Assembly (NCBI GenBank): GCA_902763535.1
Contig: CACWSG010000007.1
Coordinates: forward strand, 1-64,000
Reading direction: 5' to 3'
Origin: an uncultured Pseudomonadota bacterium
GTDB taxonomy: Bacteria; Pseudomonadota; Alphaproteobacteria; RF32; CAG-239
DNA length: 64,000 nt
The translations under genes and the position numbers were made by a program. Under the pieces are notes generated by a model. It made no database searches. It saw only the letters and a program-made list of their open reading frames with translations, and was not told the DNA's origin. Positions 24,014 through 34,511 of the stretch are shown here, piece after piece; position 1 is the stretch's first letter, and each line of letters starts with the position of its first letter.

Positions 24014-27000
24014 ATGTCGCAAGATTCGGCTGAGTCTAACAATAAAGTAACTGTTTTACCGCAATTCATGAATGACGATCACGCTCATATTGATATTGCC
24101 GAGGAAGAAAATTCTTCTTGGCTGAGTAATAATTTGCACAAGTTGATCTTAGGGGTTAGTGCTGTATGGATTGCTTTGGTGATTATTTACATTACCCAAT
24201 TTTTCGGTTGGTCCAATTTGTTTTTGATGATGCCGGATGAGTTTGGCGGATTTATGGCCGGTATAACTTTGCCTTTGGTGATTTTTTGGGTGGCTATGGC
24301 CTATATTGATCGCGGCACATCTTTCAAAAACGAGGCCAGATTTTTACGCGCTTATATGAACCAGTTGGTTTATCCTGAAGAAGAAGCTCCCCAAACTGCC
24401 AAAGCTTTTGCCGATGCCATTCGTTCTCAGGTTGTTGAATTGCAGCAGGTTACCAAACTGGCTCACGAGCAAACTTCAAAAATCAAAGACGGCATTAAGG
24501 AAAATGTTGATGATTTTGCCAAATTGGTCAGCAAGCTTGATGGTTATTCATCACACACCATTGTTGAATTGAGCGAAGGTGTAAAATTTCTTATGTCCAA
24601 TTTTGAAAATATTGTGGCTCAAGCTCAAAATTCGAGCAATAATCTGGCTTCCATAAATCAAAAATTTGTTGAAGACAGTAACATGATAGGCAATTCACTA
24701 TCAGAACTGTTGAACAAAATTATGCCCTCTTTGCAAGAAATCAAAAACACGGTACAAGAGCTCAAGCAAACAGCCAATGGTGCAATGGTTGAAATTAATC
24801 GATCCGGTGATGAGCTGAAAAGTTTTAACCAAATGGCTATAAAAAATTTTACCGATACACAAAACATATTGAATGCTCAAATTGATGTGATGGGACAAGT
24901 GTCCGAAAAAGCTTTTGAAAATTGTGATGCTTTAAAAGACAAAGTTGCCGGCGAATTGTCCGATATGCAAGATGTTTTGCAAAAGCATCTTATAAAAATT
25001 GATGAGGCAATTACCTCGGTTAGTCAAGAAACCAAAAACAAAAGTGAAGAAATGGCTAAAATGGCCATGGATAATGTTGAAACAATCAACAATGGAGTCA
25101 GACAAAGTTTCAAAGTTGTCGGCGAGATGTTTGATTCCCAAATTGACAAATTTGATGTTGCTGTTAATCAATACAGCCATCAAATATCCGGTTTGGTAAA
25201 AACTATTGATGAACGCGCTGATGTTGTTACCAAAAAATTCTCTTCGCACAGTGAATTAGTTAATCAGGAATTGGATAAGCTTATGGTCAGAAGTGCCAAT
25301 TTAGAAGAGGGTGTCGCCATGCGAGTTGCCAATTTGAACAGTGTGGCTGATAAGGCTATTGCTGCCATGCAGGATGTTGAAAGCTCACTGACCAAAAACA
25401 CCATTACTTTTGGTGAAAAAGTTGCTTTAGCCAATGATGATTTAACATCGTACATTGATACGATAAATGACAAAGTAGTCAATATTCAAGATTTCAGTGA
25501 TAAACTTAATGATATGAATGACCATATCAATGAAAGCTATAAGGGCTTACAAAAAGTTTTGAGTACGGGGCTTGAGCAGTTACAAGGTGTCAATAAAGAC
25601 ATTAATTCATCGACCGAAAACCTTTTGGTGCAGACTGCACAGTCATCGGAAAGCCTCAATCAAATCGCTTCTGTTTTGCAAAAACACACTTCGGGTTTGG
25701 CTGATGCTTCCAATGTTGTTGTAACCCAAAGTCAAATCAGTGAAGCATCATTGGTTCAGCAACAGAAATATCTTGCTGATACGGCATCGAAGGTCGATTT
25801 TATCAAAGATGAGTTGCGTCGTCAAATTGATGAGTTATCTTTGAGTTCTGACAGTTTGGAAAAGAGTGCCAAAGATACGGCCGATTTGTTGAAAGAAAGT
25901 GTTCAAAAAATGTTGGCATCTTGCAATGAGGCAATCTCCAAAGGTCATCAGATTAATGATAATTTGGCTGAGCAATCAAACCAGTTTGATACTTCAGTAA
26001 ATAAAACCATAACCAAAGTTACTCAGTTTGAAAATGTTTTGACTAAACAATTGCAAAATATTGATGGAGTAAGCAAAAAGATTGATGATCGTTCAGAAAA
26101 CATCAATAAAACTTTGACTGCTTGCACGCAAAAATTGGATGATATTTCAACTTCAAGCGCCAAGACTATCGGTGAGGCAGTGGCTGAGTTTAATATCACG
26201 GCCGAAAACATCAATACCGTTTCCAAAAATGCGGTTGAATATATTGATAATGTCGCCAAAACAATTGATGACAAAGTTACCGATCTTAATGTTTCTTTCC
26301 GTCAACAAGAGGCTGATTTTTACTCGTACAGCAACAAGATGTCTGATAATACAGCCAATATGATTGATGCCATGAAAAAGCAAATGAACGAAATAAGTTC
26401 GGATACGGATAAAATTTATGCGAAGATGCTCATGGTTGAAGAAAATACAACCAACAAAGCAGATATCGTTACGGCAAATTTACAAAAGTCCGTGCAAAAG
26501 ATTTCCGAAATCGGCAAATCATTGGATGAACAACAAAGAAAAGCTGTTCAAAGTATTGATGAGTCAATGGCAAAATTAGTAGAAGTAAATGACGCCGTAC
26601 AGTCTCACATTGGCGGATTTTCTTCCAAAGTCAAAGAATTTGACGGCAACATCAAAGAATCTTTTGACAATTTCAATATTACATCGGCCAAGCTTAAATC
26701 TTTGCAACAAGATATGATTAAAGAAAGTGGCCAAACATGGCAGAAGTTGAATGAACAAGCCAAGTTTATTGAAACGACCAATGCTAAGATTATATCACAA
26801 AATACTTCTATCAGCGAGTTGTTTGAACATCAGAAAAATGATATATCAGAGGTTGTAAATTCCGTTATAACCCAAGCTCGTTTGGGTGAAGCTGCCATGG
26901 CGCAACAATATAAATATTTAACCGATACCACTGTTGAAGTTGCTGCCAAAATGCAAGACATCAATAATGATTTCAAAAATCATACCGGAGACATATTTGA

Positions 27001-28183
27001 TACAACCAACAAGTTGTCTTACGAGTTTGAGGTGTTGGGTGACAGGTTGCTGAAAGCTTGTGATGCTATCAATAAGGCATCTAAAGATTCCATAAAGAAT
27101 GTTGACCAGGTTAACATTCGCTTGTCACAATGCGGGGAAGATTTGGATGTGGCAATTCATCAATCTGTAAAAAATATCGGTGGTGTGTTTAATGAATATG
27201 AAAAATACATTTCCGGATTTAATACGGTAACAGCCGAAACCTCAACCGGTGTTATTGAAATCAACAATCTTATCTCGGCACAAAGCGATAAGATGGTAAA
27301 AATTTCTGATGACACTAAGAAATTGGTTGATTGCTTCAATACTATTTTGAATGACACTTCAACCCAATTGGCAACCAGAGCCAATGATGCCTATGATAAA
27401 GTAAAAGATTTGGGCGTAAAACTCAAACAATTGAGTAATGAAATGGATGATGCCGCCAGATTGAGCGCTACCCATTTGGAAAAATCCGGTGACAAACTTC
27501 GGGCTGCGGTTAATGAGATAGCCAGCAACGCCGAACGCATCTCCAATAACATACTTGCCTCCGGTGAGGTGTTTATCAAACAGTCGCAAGCTCTTTCGAC
27601 TTTGGCTTCATCCACCGCCGACAAGGTTAATTCCAGTCTGAATAATTTGGTTTCGGCCAGTAAGGAATTTGAAGAACGCGGTCAAAACATCATCAAAGAC
27701 AGCAACACCTTTAATGATAATATCAATAACCAGATTAAAGTTTTGTCTGACAGCACCACTAAGGCTGAAAAGACCATGAAAGGTTTGTCTTTGGCCTATC
27801 GCGATGTGAAGGTTGATACTTTTATCAAAGATTCCACCAAGATTATGAAAATTTTGGAGAATATTTCGGTTGACATCAATCGCTTGCTCAATCCTAAAGG
27901 TGAAGAAGACTTATGGAAAAAGTTTTATAACGGCGATACGCAGATATTTATTAGAACTTTGGCTAAAAACATCTCAAACAGCCAAATTGCGGCAATGCGT
28001 AAAGAATTTGAAAAGAACAGCGAGTTGCGCTCATTGGTTATAAAATATATGAATGAATTTGAGGCGTTGGTTGAAAAATCCAAAGATCATGAATATGCGG
28101 CATCATTAATGGCGGTTATTTCCGGTTCTGATTTGGGACGCTTATACTATATTTTAAGCAAAGCTCTCAATAAAATAAATTAG
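24014..28183 (+). CDS. Giant membrane-anchored coiled-coil protein
   Basis: 1389 residues from ATG 24014 (MSQDSAES); an in-frame ATG at 23957 adds 19 unlikely residues. Two membrane helices lie at about 41-64 and 79-98. From about 125 to 1270 the chain is nearly all heptad-type helix, rich in Asp, Asn, Lys, Ser and Val, with very few aromatic residues. A segment of about 140 residues is duplicated: SEASLVQQQKYLADT near 575 and GEAAMAQQYKYLTDT near 957. The last ~115 residues form a compact domain (VDTFIKDSTKIMKILENISV ... SGSDLGRLYYILSKAL) that resembles the C-termini of other alphaproteobacterial coiled-coil proteins. A cytoskeletal, polarity or envelope-scaffold role is plausible. It is followed by dusB after 6 bp. 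Confidence 0.8.
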   Translation: MSQDSAESNNKVTVLPQFMNDDHAHIDIAEEENSSWLSNNLHKLILGVSAVWIALVIIYITQFFGWSNLFLMMPDEFGGFMAGITLPLVIFWVAMAYIDRGTSFKNEARFLRAYMNQLVYPEEEAPQTAKAFADAIRSQVVELQQVTKLAHEQTSKIKDGIKENVDDFAKLVSKLDGYSSHTIVELSEGVKFLMSNFENIVAQAQNSSNNLASINQKFVEDSNMIGNSLSELLNKIMPSLQEIKNTVQELKQTANGAMVEINRSGDELKSFNQMAIKNFTDTQNILNAQIDVMGQVSEKAFENCDALKDKVAGELSDMQDVLQKHLIKIDEAITSVSQETKNKSEEMAKMAMDNVETINNGVRQSFKVVGEMFDSQIDKFDVAVNQYSHQISGLVKTIDERADVVTKKFSSHSELVNQELDKLMVRSANLEEGVAMRVANLNSVADKAIAAMQDVESSLTKNTITFGEKVALANDDLTSYIDTINDKVVNIQDFSDKLNDMNDHINESYKGLQKVLSTGLEQLQGVNKDINSSTENLLVQTAQSSESLNQIASVLQKHTSGLADASNVVVTQSQISEASLVQQQKYLADTASKVDFIKDELRRQIDELSLSSDSLEKSAKDTADLLKESVQKMLASCNEAISKGHQINDNLAEQSNQFDTSVNKTITKVTQFENVLTKQLQNIDGVSKKIDDRSENINKTLTACTQKLDDISTSSAKTIGEAVAEFNITAENINTVSKNAVEYIDNVAKTIDDKVTDLNVSFRQQEADFYSYSNKMSDNTANMIDAMKKQMNEISSDTDKIYAKMLMVEENTTNKADIVTANLQKSVQKISEIGKSLDEQQRKAVQSIDESMAKLVEVNDAVQSHIGGFSSKVKEFDGNIKESFDNFNITSAKLKSLQQDMIKESGQTWQKLNEQAKFIETTNAKIISQNTSISELFEHQKNDISEVVNSVITQARLGEAAMAQQYKYLTDTTVEVAAKMQDINNDFKNHTGDIFDTTNKLSYEFEVLGDRLLKACDAINKASKDSIKNVDQVNIRLSQCGEDLDVAIHQSVKNIGGVFNEYEKYISGFNTVTAETSTGVIEINNLISAQSDKMVKISDDTKKLVDCFNTILNDTSTQLATRANDAYDKVKDLGVKLKQLSNEMDDAARLSATHLEKSGDKLRAAVNEIASNAERISNNILASGEVFIKQSQALSTLASSTADKVNSSLNNLVSASKEFEERGQNIIKDSNTFNDNINNQIKVLSDSTTKAEKTMKGLSLAYRDVKVDTFIKDSTKIMKILENISVDINRLLNPKGEEDLWKKFYNGDTQIFIRTLAKNISNSQIAAMRKEFEKNSELRSLVIKYMNEFEALVEKSKDHEYAASLMAVISGSDLGRLYYILSKALNKIN

Positions 28184-28189
28184 GATAAT

Positions 28190-29164
28190 ATGAGCGAGTA
28201 CCGATTTGACAGTAAAGTTTTTTTAAGCCCGATGGCCGGTATAACCGATCGTCCGTTGCGCCAGCTTACTCATTCTTTCGGTTCCGGTAACATAATTTCC
28301 GAGATGGTTGCGGTTAATGCAATTTCGCGCAAGAACGCCAAAACTTATCGCATTGCAGATGTCAGAGATGAAAATTATCCGGTTACGGTTCAGTTGGTCG
28401 GAGGGGAGCCTGAGCTTTTTGCTGATGCCGTAAAATTGATTGAAGAACTGGGAGCCGCAGGTATTGATATCAACATGGGCTGTCCGGTCAAAAAGATTGT
28501 CAACAACAACTCCGGCTCTTATCTGATGAAAGATGTTTCAAGAGCGGCTGCCATTATCACTAAAGCGCGTCAATCAACAAACTTACCCTTGAGCGTAAAG
28601 TTTCGCAAAGGCTGGGATAATAATCATGTTAATGCGGCAGAGTTTGCTAAAATGTGTGAAGATTGCGGAGCTGATTGGATAACCGTGCATGGGCGTACAC
28701 GTTCGGATATGTATTCCGGATATGCTGATTGGGATATTATCGCTTCGGTAAAACAAGCCGTACATATTCCGGTTGTCGGTAATGGCGATATTGATTCGCC
28801 GCAAAAAGCTTTGGCGATGATACAGCATACAAAAGTTGATGGGGTAATGGTAGGACGCGCTGCTTTGGGGCGCCCTTGGCTTATTGCTCAAATCCATAAT
28901 TTTTTGGAGGAGGGAATTTTGCCATCTCCGCCGACCAATGATTTTATCAAAGAGGTTATGTTAAAGCACATAGCCGGTCTTAAGGAATATTATGGCGAAC
29001 ATACGGCAATTTCTTTGGCGCGTAAATATGTTTGCTGGTATTGCAAAGGATTACGCAATGCTTGTCGTTTTAGAGAAAAGTTTGTATTGATTAATGACAT
29101 CAAACAAGCATATAATTCCATTGAAGAATTTTTTAGCACTCTTGAGGAAGAGGAGAAAGAATAA
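28190..29164 (+). CDS. dusB: tRNA-dihydrouridine synthase
   Basis: 324 residues, a TIM barrel using FMN and NADPH to reduce uridine in the tRNA D-loop region. Motifs: LSPMAGITDRPLR, INMGCPVKKIVNNNSGSYLM with the catalytic Cys (about 98), VKFRKGWD, TVHGRTRSDMYSG, VVGNGDI and VMVGRAALGRPW. Length and motifs fit DusB. The stop TAA shares one base with the trkA start. Confidence 0.92.
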   Translation: MSEYRFDSKVFLSPMAGITDRPLRQLTHSFGSGNIISEMVAVNAISRKNAKTYRIADVRDENYPVTVQLVGGEPELFADAVKLIEELGAAGIDINMGCPVKKIVNNNSGSYLMKDVSRAAAIITKARQSTNLPLSVKFRKGWDNNHVNAAEFAKMCEDCGADWITVHGRTRSDMYSGYADWDIIASVKQAVHIPVVGNGDIDSPQKALAMIQHTKVDGVMVGRAALGRPWLIAQIHNFLEEGILPSPPTNDFIKEVMLKHIAGLKEYYGEHTAISLARKYVCWYCKGLRNACRFREKFVLINDIKQAYNSIEEFFSTLEEEEKE

Positions 29165-30519
29165 TGAAAATTATCGTATGCGGCGCCGGATCAGTCGGCA
29201 AGAGTATTGTCAGTTATCTAACCAAAGGATCCAATGATGTGATTGTGATAGATGATAATCAAAGGCGTCTGGATGAGTTAGCGCAAGAGTTTGATGTGTT
29301 GCCGATTACAGGCAAGCCGTCGCATCCTGATGTTTTGGAACGTGCCGGTGCCAAAGATTGTGATATTATCTTGGCGGTAACCGAGAGTGATGAAGTTAAT
29401 ATGATAATTTGTCAGTTGGCTTATAGTTTGTTCAACATAAGCAAAAAGATTGCCGGAGTAAAAAGTGAAACCTTTATGGATCCGCTGTGGGGAATGTTGT
29501 ATAATGACAATCATCTGCCGATAGATTTGCTGATATCTCCGGATATTGATATTGCCGAGCATATTTTGAAAATTTTGCAATATCCGGGGAGTTCCGGAAT
29601 TCTTCCTGTTTGGGACAAAAAGTATTGCATCCTGACCTTAAATATTAATGACAATAATCCTTTTGCCGAAATGCCGCTTAATCAAATAGCCAAACAGTTT
29701 GACGGGGGTGTAGGTTTTATCAATATCATACGCAACAATGTCAGTTTTTTGCCCAGTATGTATGACACAATCCAGTCCGGTGATGAAATCAACCTGTTGG
29801 TTAAATGTAACAATATATATAATGTTATTAGCGCATTTGGTTTGGAAAAAAATACTAATGAACGATTGGTTATCTTCGGCGGTGGTGCTGTTGCCCAGTA
29901 TATATGTTCGCATATTGAAAATGACGATGTAATTACTTCGGCCCGCTTGATAGAAGAAGATATTGATCAGGCTCGTGAATTGGCAAGGCAGTTCAATCGT
30001 GTAGTTGTCATCAATGGCGAAATGATGAGTGATGTTATCCTGTTTGAGGCTGATATAACCAAAGCCGATGCGGCAATCGCCGTAACCGACAATGATAAAG
30101 ACAATTTACTGGCCTCGATGATTGCTTCCAAAGACGGTGTCGGTACAACAATTTCTTTAATTAATACCCCGTCTTATAACAATTTGATGTTTAACATTGC
30201 CGATAATACGATTGTTGATCGCAGTGCCATAGCTATTTCGCATTTGCTCAAAGAAATTCGTCGTTCTTCCATAGCCAATGCTTATTCCATCTCGCGCGGT
30301 CAAGGTGAGATATGGGAAATAGCCGTCGATGATAACAATTCTTGCGTTACCAAGAAAAACGGTGAATTAGGTTTGCCCAAGACTTGCCGCATTATCGCAG
30401 TATTGCGCGGTGATGAATTGCTCTATCCTGACCTGAACTTCAAATTAAATACCGGTGATCAGTTGTTGGTATATGTTGATTCCACCCAAGTCAAACAGGC
30501 TGAAGATATTTTTTGCTAA
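29164..30519 (+). CDS. trkA: Trk potassium uptake NAD-binding subunit
   Basis: 451 residues with two RCK repeats. The first Rossmann motif is VCGAGSVGKSIVSYL (about 4) and the second is VIFGGGAVAQYICSHI (about 237). Each is followed by a TrkA-C type domain. The protein gates TrkH/TrkG potassium channels; no such channel gene is in this window. The trkA-hfq-hflX order is typical of alphaproteobacteria, where the ntr genes often precede; here dusB does. Confidence 0.92.
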   Translation: MKIIVCGAGSVGKSIVSYLTKGSNDVIVIDDNQRRLDELAQEFDVLPITGKPSHPDVLERAGAKDCDIILAVTESDEVNMIICQLAYSLFNISKKIAGVKSETFMDPLWGMLYNDNHLPIDLLISPDIDIAEHILKILQYPGSSGILPVWDKKYCILTLNINDNNPFAEMPLNQIAKQFDGGVGFINIIRNNVSFLPSMYDTIQSGDEINLLVKCNNIYNVISAFGLEKNTNERLVIFGGGAVAQYICSHIENDDVITSARLIEEDIDQARELARQFNRVVVINGEMMSDVILFEADITKADAAIAVTDNDKDNLLASMIASKDGVGTTISLINTPSYNNLMFNIADNTIVDRSAIAISHLLKEIRRSSIANAYSISRGQGEIWEIAVDDNNSCVTKKNGELGLPKTCRIIAVLRGDELLYPDLNFKLNTGDQLLVYVDSTQVKQAEDIFC

Positions 30520-30589
30520 AAGTCTTTGACTTTATAAAAAAAATATTATTAGAATAGTTCAAACAATAATAAATAATAGGAGTAAATCC

Positions 30590-30805
30590 ATGAGTACAGA
30601 ACAAACTGTTGAAAATGATTTTTTAGGCAAATTAAAAGAAGGCGAAGTTGCCGTAACCGTATTTTTGGTAAACGGAGTAAAACTGCAAGGCATCATCACT
30701 TGGTTTGATGACAAATCATTACTGTTGCGCCGTGACGGACACACTCAGTTGGTTTATAAACACGCGGTCTCGACAATTATGCCGGGCGATGCCGTAGAAT
30801 TATAA
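30590..30805 (+). CDS. hfq: RNA chaperone Hfq
   Basis: 71 residues. The Sm1 motif is [20 protein letters not shown] and the Sm2 motif is [13 protein letters not shown]. This hexameric ring pairs small RNAs with their targets. The conserved Phe of Sm1 is present, but the C-terminal tail is very short, as in other alphaproteobacteria. An AGGAG site precedes the ATG. Its presence makes Hfq-dependent small RNAs, such as the candidates at 46908-47256, plausible. Confidence 0.95.
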   Translation: MSTEQTVENDFLGKLKEGEVAVTVFLVNGVKLQGIITWFDDKSLLLRRDGHTQLVYKHAVSTIMPGDAVEL

Positions 30806-30814
30806 TTTTCGATT

Positions 30815-32113
30815 TTGACAAACTTCGAGTTTAATCATCCATCATCTATAAAAGCTGCCGTAATTTTTCCTGATATTTACGGAAGGAATGTTTCACTGCC
30901 GCCAAAGGCCAGATTGGAAGAAGCTTGCGGTTTAGCGCTGGCAATCAATCTTGAGGTAGCTTGGCAAGATGTTATCAAGATCAAAAATCCCAAAGCCGGA
31001 ACTTTAATCGGTCAGGGGGTTATAGATGAGCTTAAAAATATTATTGCCGAAAAGATGATTGAGTTGATTATTTTTGATACATCACTAACGCCGATACAGC
31101 AACGCAATTTGGAAGAAAAATTCAATGTCAAAGTCATTGATCGCACCGCGTTGATTCTGGAGATATTCGGCGAAAGAGCCCAAACCAAAGAGGGTAAACT
31201 TCAGGTTGAACTGGCGCATCTGACCTATCAACGCAGTCGTTTGGTGCGCAGTTGGACACACTTAGAGCGCCAACGCGGCGGCGGTGGTTTTTTGGGCGGA
31301 CCGGGCGAAAAGCAGATAGAGCTTGATCGTCGTATCATTGACAACAAAATTCTCAAACTGAAAAAAGAACTGGAAAAAGTAAAATTGACGCGCTCCATCC
31401 AAAGGCAGGCGCGCAGTCGAGTGCCTTATCCGATTGTTACTTTTGTCGGCTATACCAATGCCGGAAAATCGACATTATTCAATTTGCTGACCTCCGGTTC
31501 GGTTTTGGCCAAAGATATGTTGTTTGCCACACTTGATACCGCCATGAGCAAAATCAAATTACCATCGGGCAGGGAGATTATTTTATCTGATACGGTTGGC
31601 TTTATCTCGGATTTGCCTCATGAACTGATAATGGCTTTTCGTGCCACCTTAGAAGAAGTTTTGCAAGCTGATTTGATTGTTCATGTTCGCGATGCCTCTT
31701 TTGAAAATTCGGCCCAGCAAAAACAAGATGTGCTCAAAGTTTTGGACAGTATCGGTTTGAATAATATCACTGAATCCGAAAAATATATTGAAGTTTTAAA
31801 CAAGACGGATTTACTTGATGCCGAGCAAAAGAGCAAAATGAAAACCCGCCTCAATTCTTCGCAAGTTTGCTTATCCGCCATCACCGGCGAGGGAAAAGAA
31901 AATTTGCTCAATTTAATAGATTTGAGATTGAATCGCCAACATCAGATATTATCAATAATTTTGCCGTTATCTGATGGTAAAATCATCTCTTGGGTACATT
32001 CCCATGCCGAAATTTTGGACAGCCAAACCCAAGGTGAAAACTTGCACCTGACTATCAATGCTTCGCCGGAGATTGCCAGCAGATTAAAATATCAGCTCAA
32101 TCAACAATGTTGA
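30815..32113 (+). CDS. hflX: GTPase HflX, ribosome-associated
   Basis: 432 residues. The HflX-specific N-terminal domain ends with the glycine-rich linker [20 protein letters not shown], followed by a coiled coil and a G domain: G1 GYTNAGKST (about 212), G3 DTVGF and G4 NKTD. It rescues or splits stalled 70S ribosomes. The start is a TTG, 9 bp after hfq; no better ATG is in frame. Confidence 0.92.
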   Translation: MTNFEFNHPSSIKAAVIFPDIYGRNVSLPPKARLEEACGLALAINLEVAWQDVIKIKNPKAGTLIGQGVIDELKNIIAEKMIELIIFDTSLTPIQQRNLEEKFNVKVIDRTALILEIFGERAQTKEGKLQVELAHLTYQRSRLVRSWTHLERQRGGGGFLGGPGEKQIELDRRIIDNKILKLKKELEKVKLTRSIQRQARSRVPYPIVTFVGYTNAGKSTLFNLLTSGSVLAKDMLFATLDTAMSKIKLPSGREIILSDTVGFISDLPHELIMAFRATLEEVLQADLIVHVRDASFENSAQQKQDVLKVLDSIGLNNITESEKYIEVLNKTDLLDAEQKSKMKTRLNSSQVCLSAITGEGKENLLNLIDLRLNRQHQILSIILPLSDGKIISWVHSHAEILDSQTQGENLHLTINASPEIASRLKYQLNQQC

Positions 32114-32177
32114 TAACAGTTTTTTGTGCCGAGTTGCAACTATTTGTTCCAACAAGGCAGCAATAATATAACAACCA

Positions 32178-32216
32178 ATCAAAAAAAATCCCTTTACCAT
32201 TTGGCAAAGGGATTAA
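32178..32216 (-). terminator. cspA terminator
   Basis: AATCCCTTT (32187-32195) and AAAGGGATT (32206-32214). On the minus strand it is followed by eight T. It lies between the convergent hflX and cspA genes. Confidence 0.8.
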
Positions 32217-32234
32217 AAATGTTCAAGTATAAAA

Positions 32235-32462
32235 CTATTCGGCAGCCTTTTCAGCAGCTTCCAACAGCTTCAAATTACCGGCAACAGTTTTTTCGCGCTC
32301 GGTCTTCAGCTCATAGCTGACCTTTTCATTTTCGCGCAAAGTATACATTCCGGCTTCTTTAACAGCAGTAATGTGAACAAATACATCATTTCCGCCTTCA
32401 TCCGGAGTAATAAAACCATAACCTTTTTTCTTATTAAACCATTTTACAGTTCCTGTTGCCAT
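32235..32462 (-). CDS. cspA: Cold-shock protein, CspA family
   Basis: 75 residues, one cold-shock domain with RNP1 KGYGFI ([15 protein letters not shown]) and RNP2 VFVHI. It binds single-stranded RNA and DNA. The C-terminus ends in an Ala/Glu helix ([10 protein letters not shown]) rather than the usual strand end. The 215 bp upstream (32463-32677) contain no gene and would hold the leader and the divergent promoters of cspA and the PHP gene; I cannot point to a cold-box with confidence. Confidence 0.93.
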   Translation of the reverse strand: MATGTVKWFNKKKGYGFITPDEGGNDVFVHITAVKEAGMYTLRENEKVSYELKTEREKTVAGNLKLLEAAEKAAE

Positions 32463-32677
32463 CTCTAGTATCCTTATTAAAAAACAGGTTGATATCGGGG
32501 CTGTCTTTTTTTCAAATAGTGCCTCGTGATTTTCATCACAAAAAATATGCTATAACAAAAATTTATTTTATTCAAGAGGTTTTTTGTTTTTTGGCACCAT
32601 AAGATAACAAATTAACTATTGACAAAATAGATAAAATATTCAATTGTTGAAATGTAATAAATAGTTGAGGTCTTAGA

Positions 32678-33571
32678 ATGATTGATTTGCACTCACACTC
32701 CACATTTTCTGATGGCGAAAAAACGCCTGGTGAATTGGTTGAGATGGCGCACAATATCGGGTTAAGCGCATTGGCTTTAACCGATCATGATACCGTCAGC
32801 GGATGCCAAGAATTACAACAGGCAGCGCAAAAATATCCCGATTTGTTGGCAATAAACGGAGTGGAATTTAAGGTTGATCATCCGGCGGATATCGAAATTA
32901 TTGCCTTGAATGTCAGCAATTTAAATCCCTATTTAACAAGAGAGAAAATGTTACTGAAAAACCGTGAAGAAACCAGCTATCAGCGCGTGGAAAAGTTATC
33001 ACAATTAGGTTATCATATCGCTTGGGAAAATGTGGCTTATGATGAATTTGGCAACAAAAGAAAAGCTATTGCCAAACCACATATCGTCAACTATTTGTTG
33101 GCTACCGGACAAATTGCGGATAAAGAGTTTGCCTATCGTCAGCTATTGGATGAGGGCTGTCCGGCCTATGTCAAAGCCAAAGCTCCAACAGCAGAGGAAA
33201 CAATAGATTTTATTCGTTCAACCGGTGCTGTGTCGATTTTGGCGCATCCTTGTTTGATACACTTAAAAGGACAAGAGCTGTTTAATGAAATTGCGCGGCT
33301 CCAAAAATGCGGTTTGCAAGGAATGGAGGTTGAACATTCGGATATGTCAACCGATGAAGTGCGGGAATATAATCAAATTGCCGATACTTTAGGTTTGCTC
33401 AAAAGCGGCGGCTCGGATTATCACGGACAAAATGCTCACCCCGGTGTGGAGCTGGGCTTTGGCAAAGGTAACTTAGATATTCCTCATGAATATGTTGCAA
33501 AAATTATAGCGGCGACAAATTCTAAACAAATAATCAACAGCAAGAAGATACTTAATTCTGCAGTGAGGTAA
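32678..33571 (+). CDS. PHP-domain phosphoesterase (RNase AM/TrpH-like)
   Basis: 297 residues. PHP metal motifs: DLHSHSTFSDGEKTP at the N-terminus, LTDHDTVSG (about 28), a Glu in NGVEFKV, SILAHP (about 188) and GGSDYHG (about 247). The family hydrolyses 3',5'-nucleoside bisphosphates and trims RNA 5' ends. A terminator follows at once. Confidence 0.87.
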   Translation: MIDLHSHSTFSDGEKTPGELVEMAHNIGLSALALTDHDTVSGCQELQQAAQKYPDLLAINGVEFKVDHPADIEIIALNVSNLNPYLTREKMLLKNREETSYQRVEKLSQLGYHIAWENVAYDEFGNKRKAIAKPHIVNYLLATGQIADKEFAYRQLLDEGCPAYVKAKAPTAEETIDFIRSTGAVSILAHPCLIHLKGQELFNEIARLQKCGLQGMEVEHSDMSTDEVREYNQIADTLGLLKSGGSDYHGQNAHPGVELGFGKGNLDIPHEYVAKIIAATNSKQIINSKKILNSAVR

Positions 33572-33600
33572 AAAAAAACGGCTTTTCGGCCGTTTTTTAT
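33571..33600. terminator. Bidirectional terminator between convergent genes
   Basis: AAAAAACGGC (33573-33582) pairs with GCCGTTTTTT (33589-33598). It serves the PHP gene on the plus strand and the 33604 gene on the minus strand. Confidence 0.88.
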
Positions 33601-33603
33601 ATA

Positions 33604-34320
33604 TTATAAACTGTTCCGTGCTTTTGCTCGTTCTTGCACTATCTTCTGATGTTCGGGAGTGAGTTGTTTTATTCGTTCGCTTTTCTCGTCATTTATAGAA
33701 TTTTTGTCTTGCTTTTGCGGATTCAAAGCATCAGGTTTTTGTTCGGATAGTTTGTCTCGAACCTCTTGTAATGTCTTTTTTAAGTCTTTTTCCACTTCTT
33801 TATATGAAGGATACGAAAAATACATATTAGTATTCATAAATTCTATTAAGGCACTGCCGTCGTCGACTGTATATTTTATATCTTTGTCATAACCGGACGA
33901 AGTTTCCGGTATGTCAATCTTCTTAGGATAAACCAGCTCACATTGATTACCGCTAACCTCATCTTGCATAGTTATATAAGTCTGGCCATTTTTATAACTG
34001 ACATCGGCTATTTTTCCTTTTTTATAATTATTATATTTTTGGGGGATACCTATATCCGCAGTAAAATTAAGTTCACCGTCAGCATAAACATTATCACCGA
34101 CAATCTTAACTTTTGTTTCATCTGTAATATCTTTATTGCTTTTACCTTTTTTTAAGGAATGCATTGGAAATTCAATATATTTATCATCTTCGGTTTTCAT
34201 AACCCAGTATAGAGTAGGTGAGTTGCCATATTCATTTTTTTGATAATTATAAACTATTTTTCCTTCAAATTCTTCCTGATTTTGTTCTGTAAAAAAATTT
34301 AAACTTTTCAGTTTTGGCAT
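33604..34320 (-). CDS. Hypothetical protein, strand-rich with a charged tail
   Basis: 238 residues, soluble, no signal peptide. The first ~150 residues alternate strands and turns (KIVYNYQKNEYGNSPTLYWV, KIVGDNVYADGELNFTADIG), suggesting one or two small beta domains. From ~165 the chain turns helical (EVEKDLKKTLQEVRDKLSEQ) and ends with a Gln/Lys/Asn-rich tail. A good GGAG..AAGG ribosome site precedes the ATG. No family recognised. The AT-rich composition resembles the 15864 gene. Confidence 0.6.
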   Translation of the reverse strand: MPKLKSLNFFTEQNQEEFEGKIVYNYQKNEYGNSPTLYWVMKTEDDKYIEFPMHSLKKGKSNKDITDETKVKIVGDNVYADGELNFTADIGIPQKYNNYKKGKIADVSYKNGQTYITMQDEVSGNQCELVYPKKIDIPETSSGYDKDIKYTVDDGSALIEFMNTNMYFSYPSYKEVEKDLKKTLQEVRDKLSEQKPDALNPQKQDKNSINDEKSERIKQLTPEHQKIVQERAKARNSL

Positions 34321-34511
34321 AACCTTTCTCCCTGTTTAGCTGTAAATTAAGCCTATTCTACCACTAAGCAGGTTAAAAATCAATGAATTTTATCAATATC
34401 ACTAAAAAACTTTACAATCAAAATTATCGTGTTATAGTGCGCAGAAGTTGCTTGTCCTCAATGGGGAGGGCGGGTATTTCATTACGTTATGAAAGAAAGG
34501 AATAAACTATA

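Noticed and set aside
34321..34511. T-box or other leader before proS
   Set aside because: The 190-bp region has no T-box sequence, no terminator and no clear antiterminator; only promoter-like AT-rich DNA is seen.
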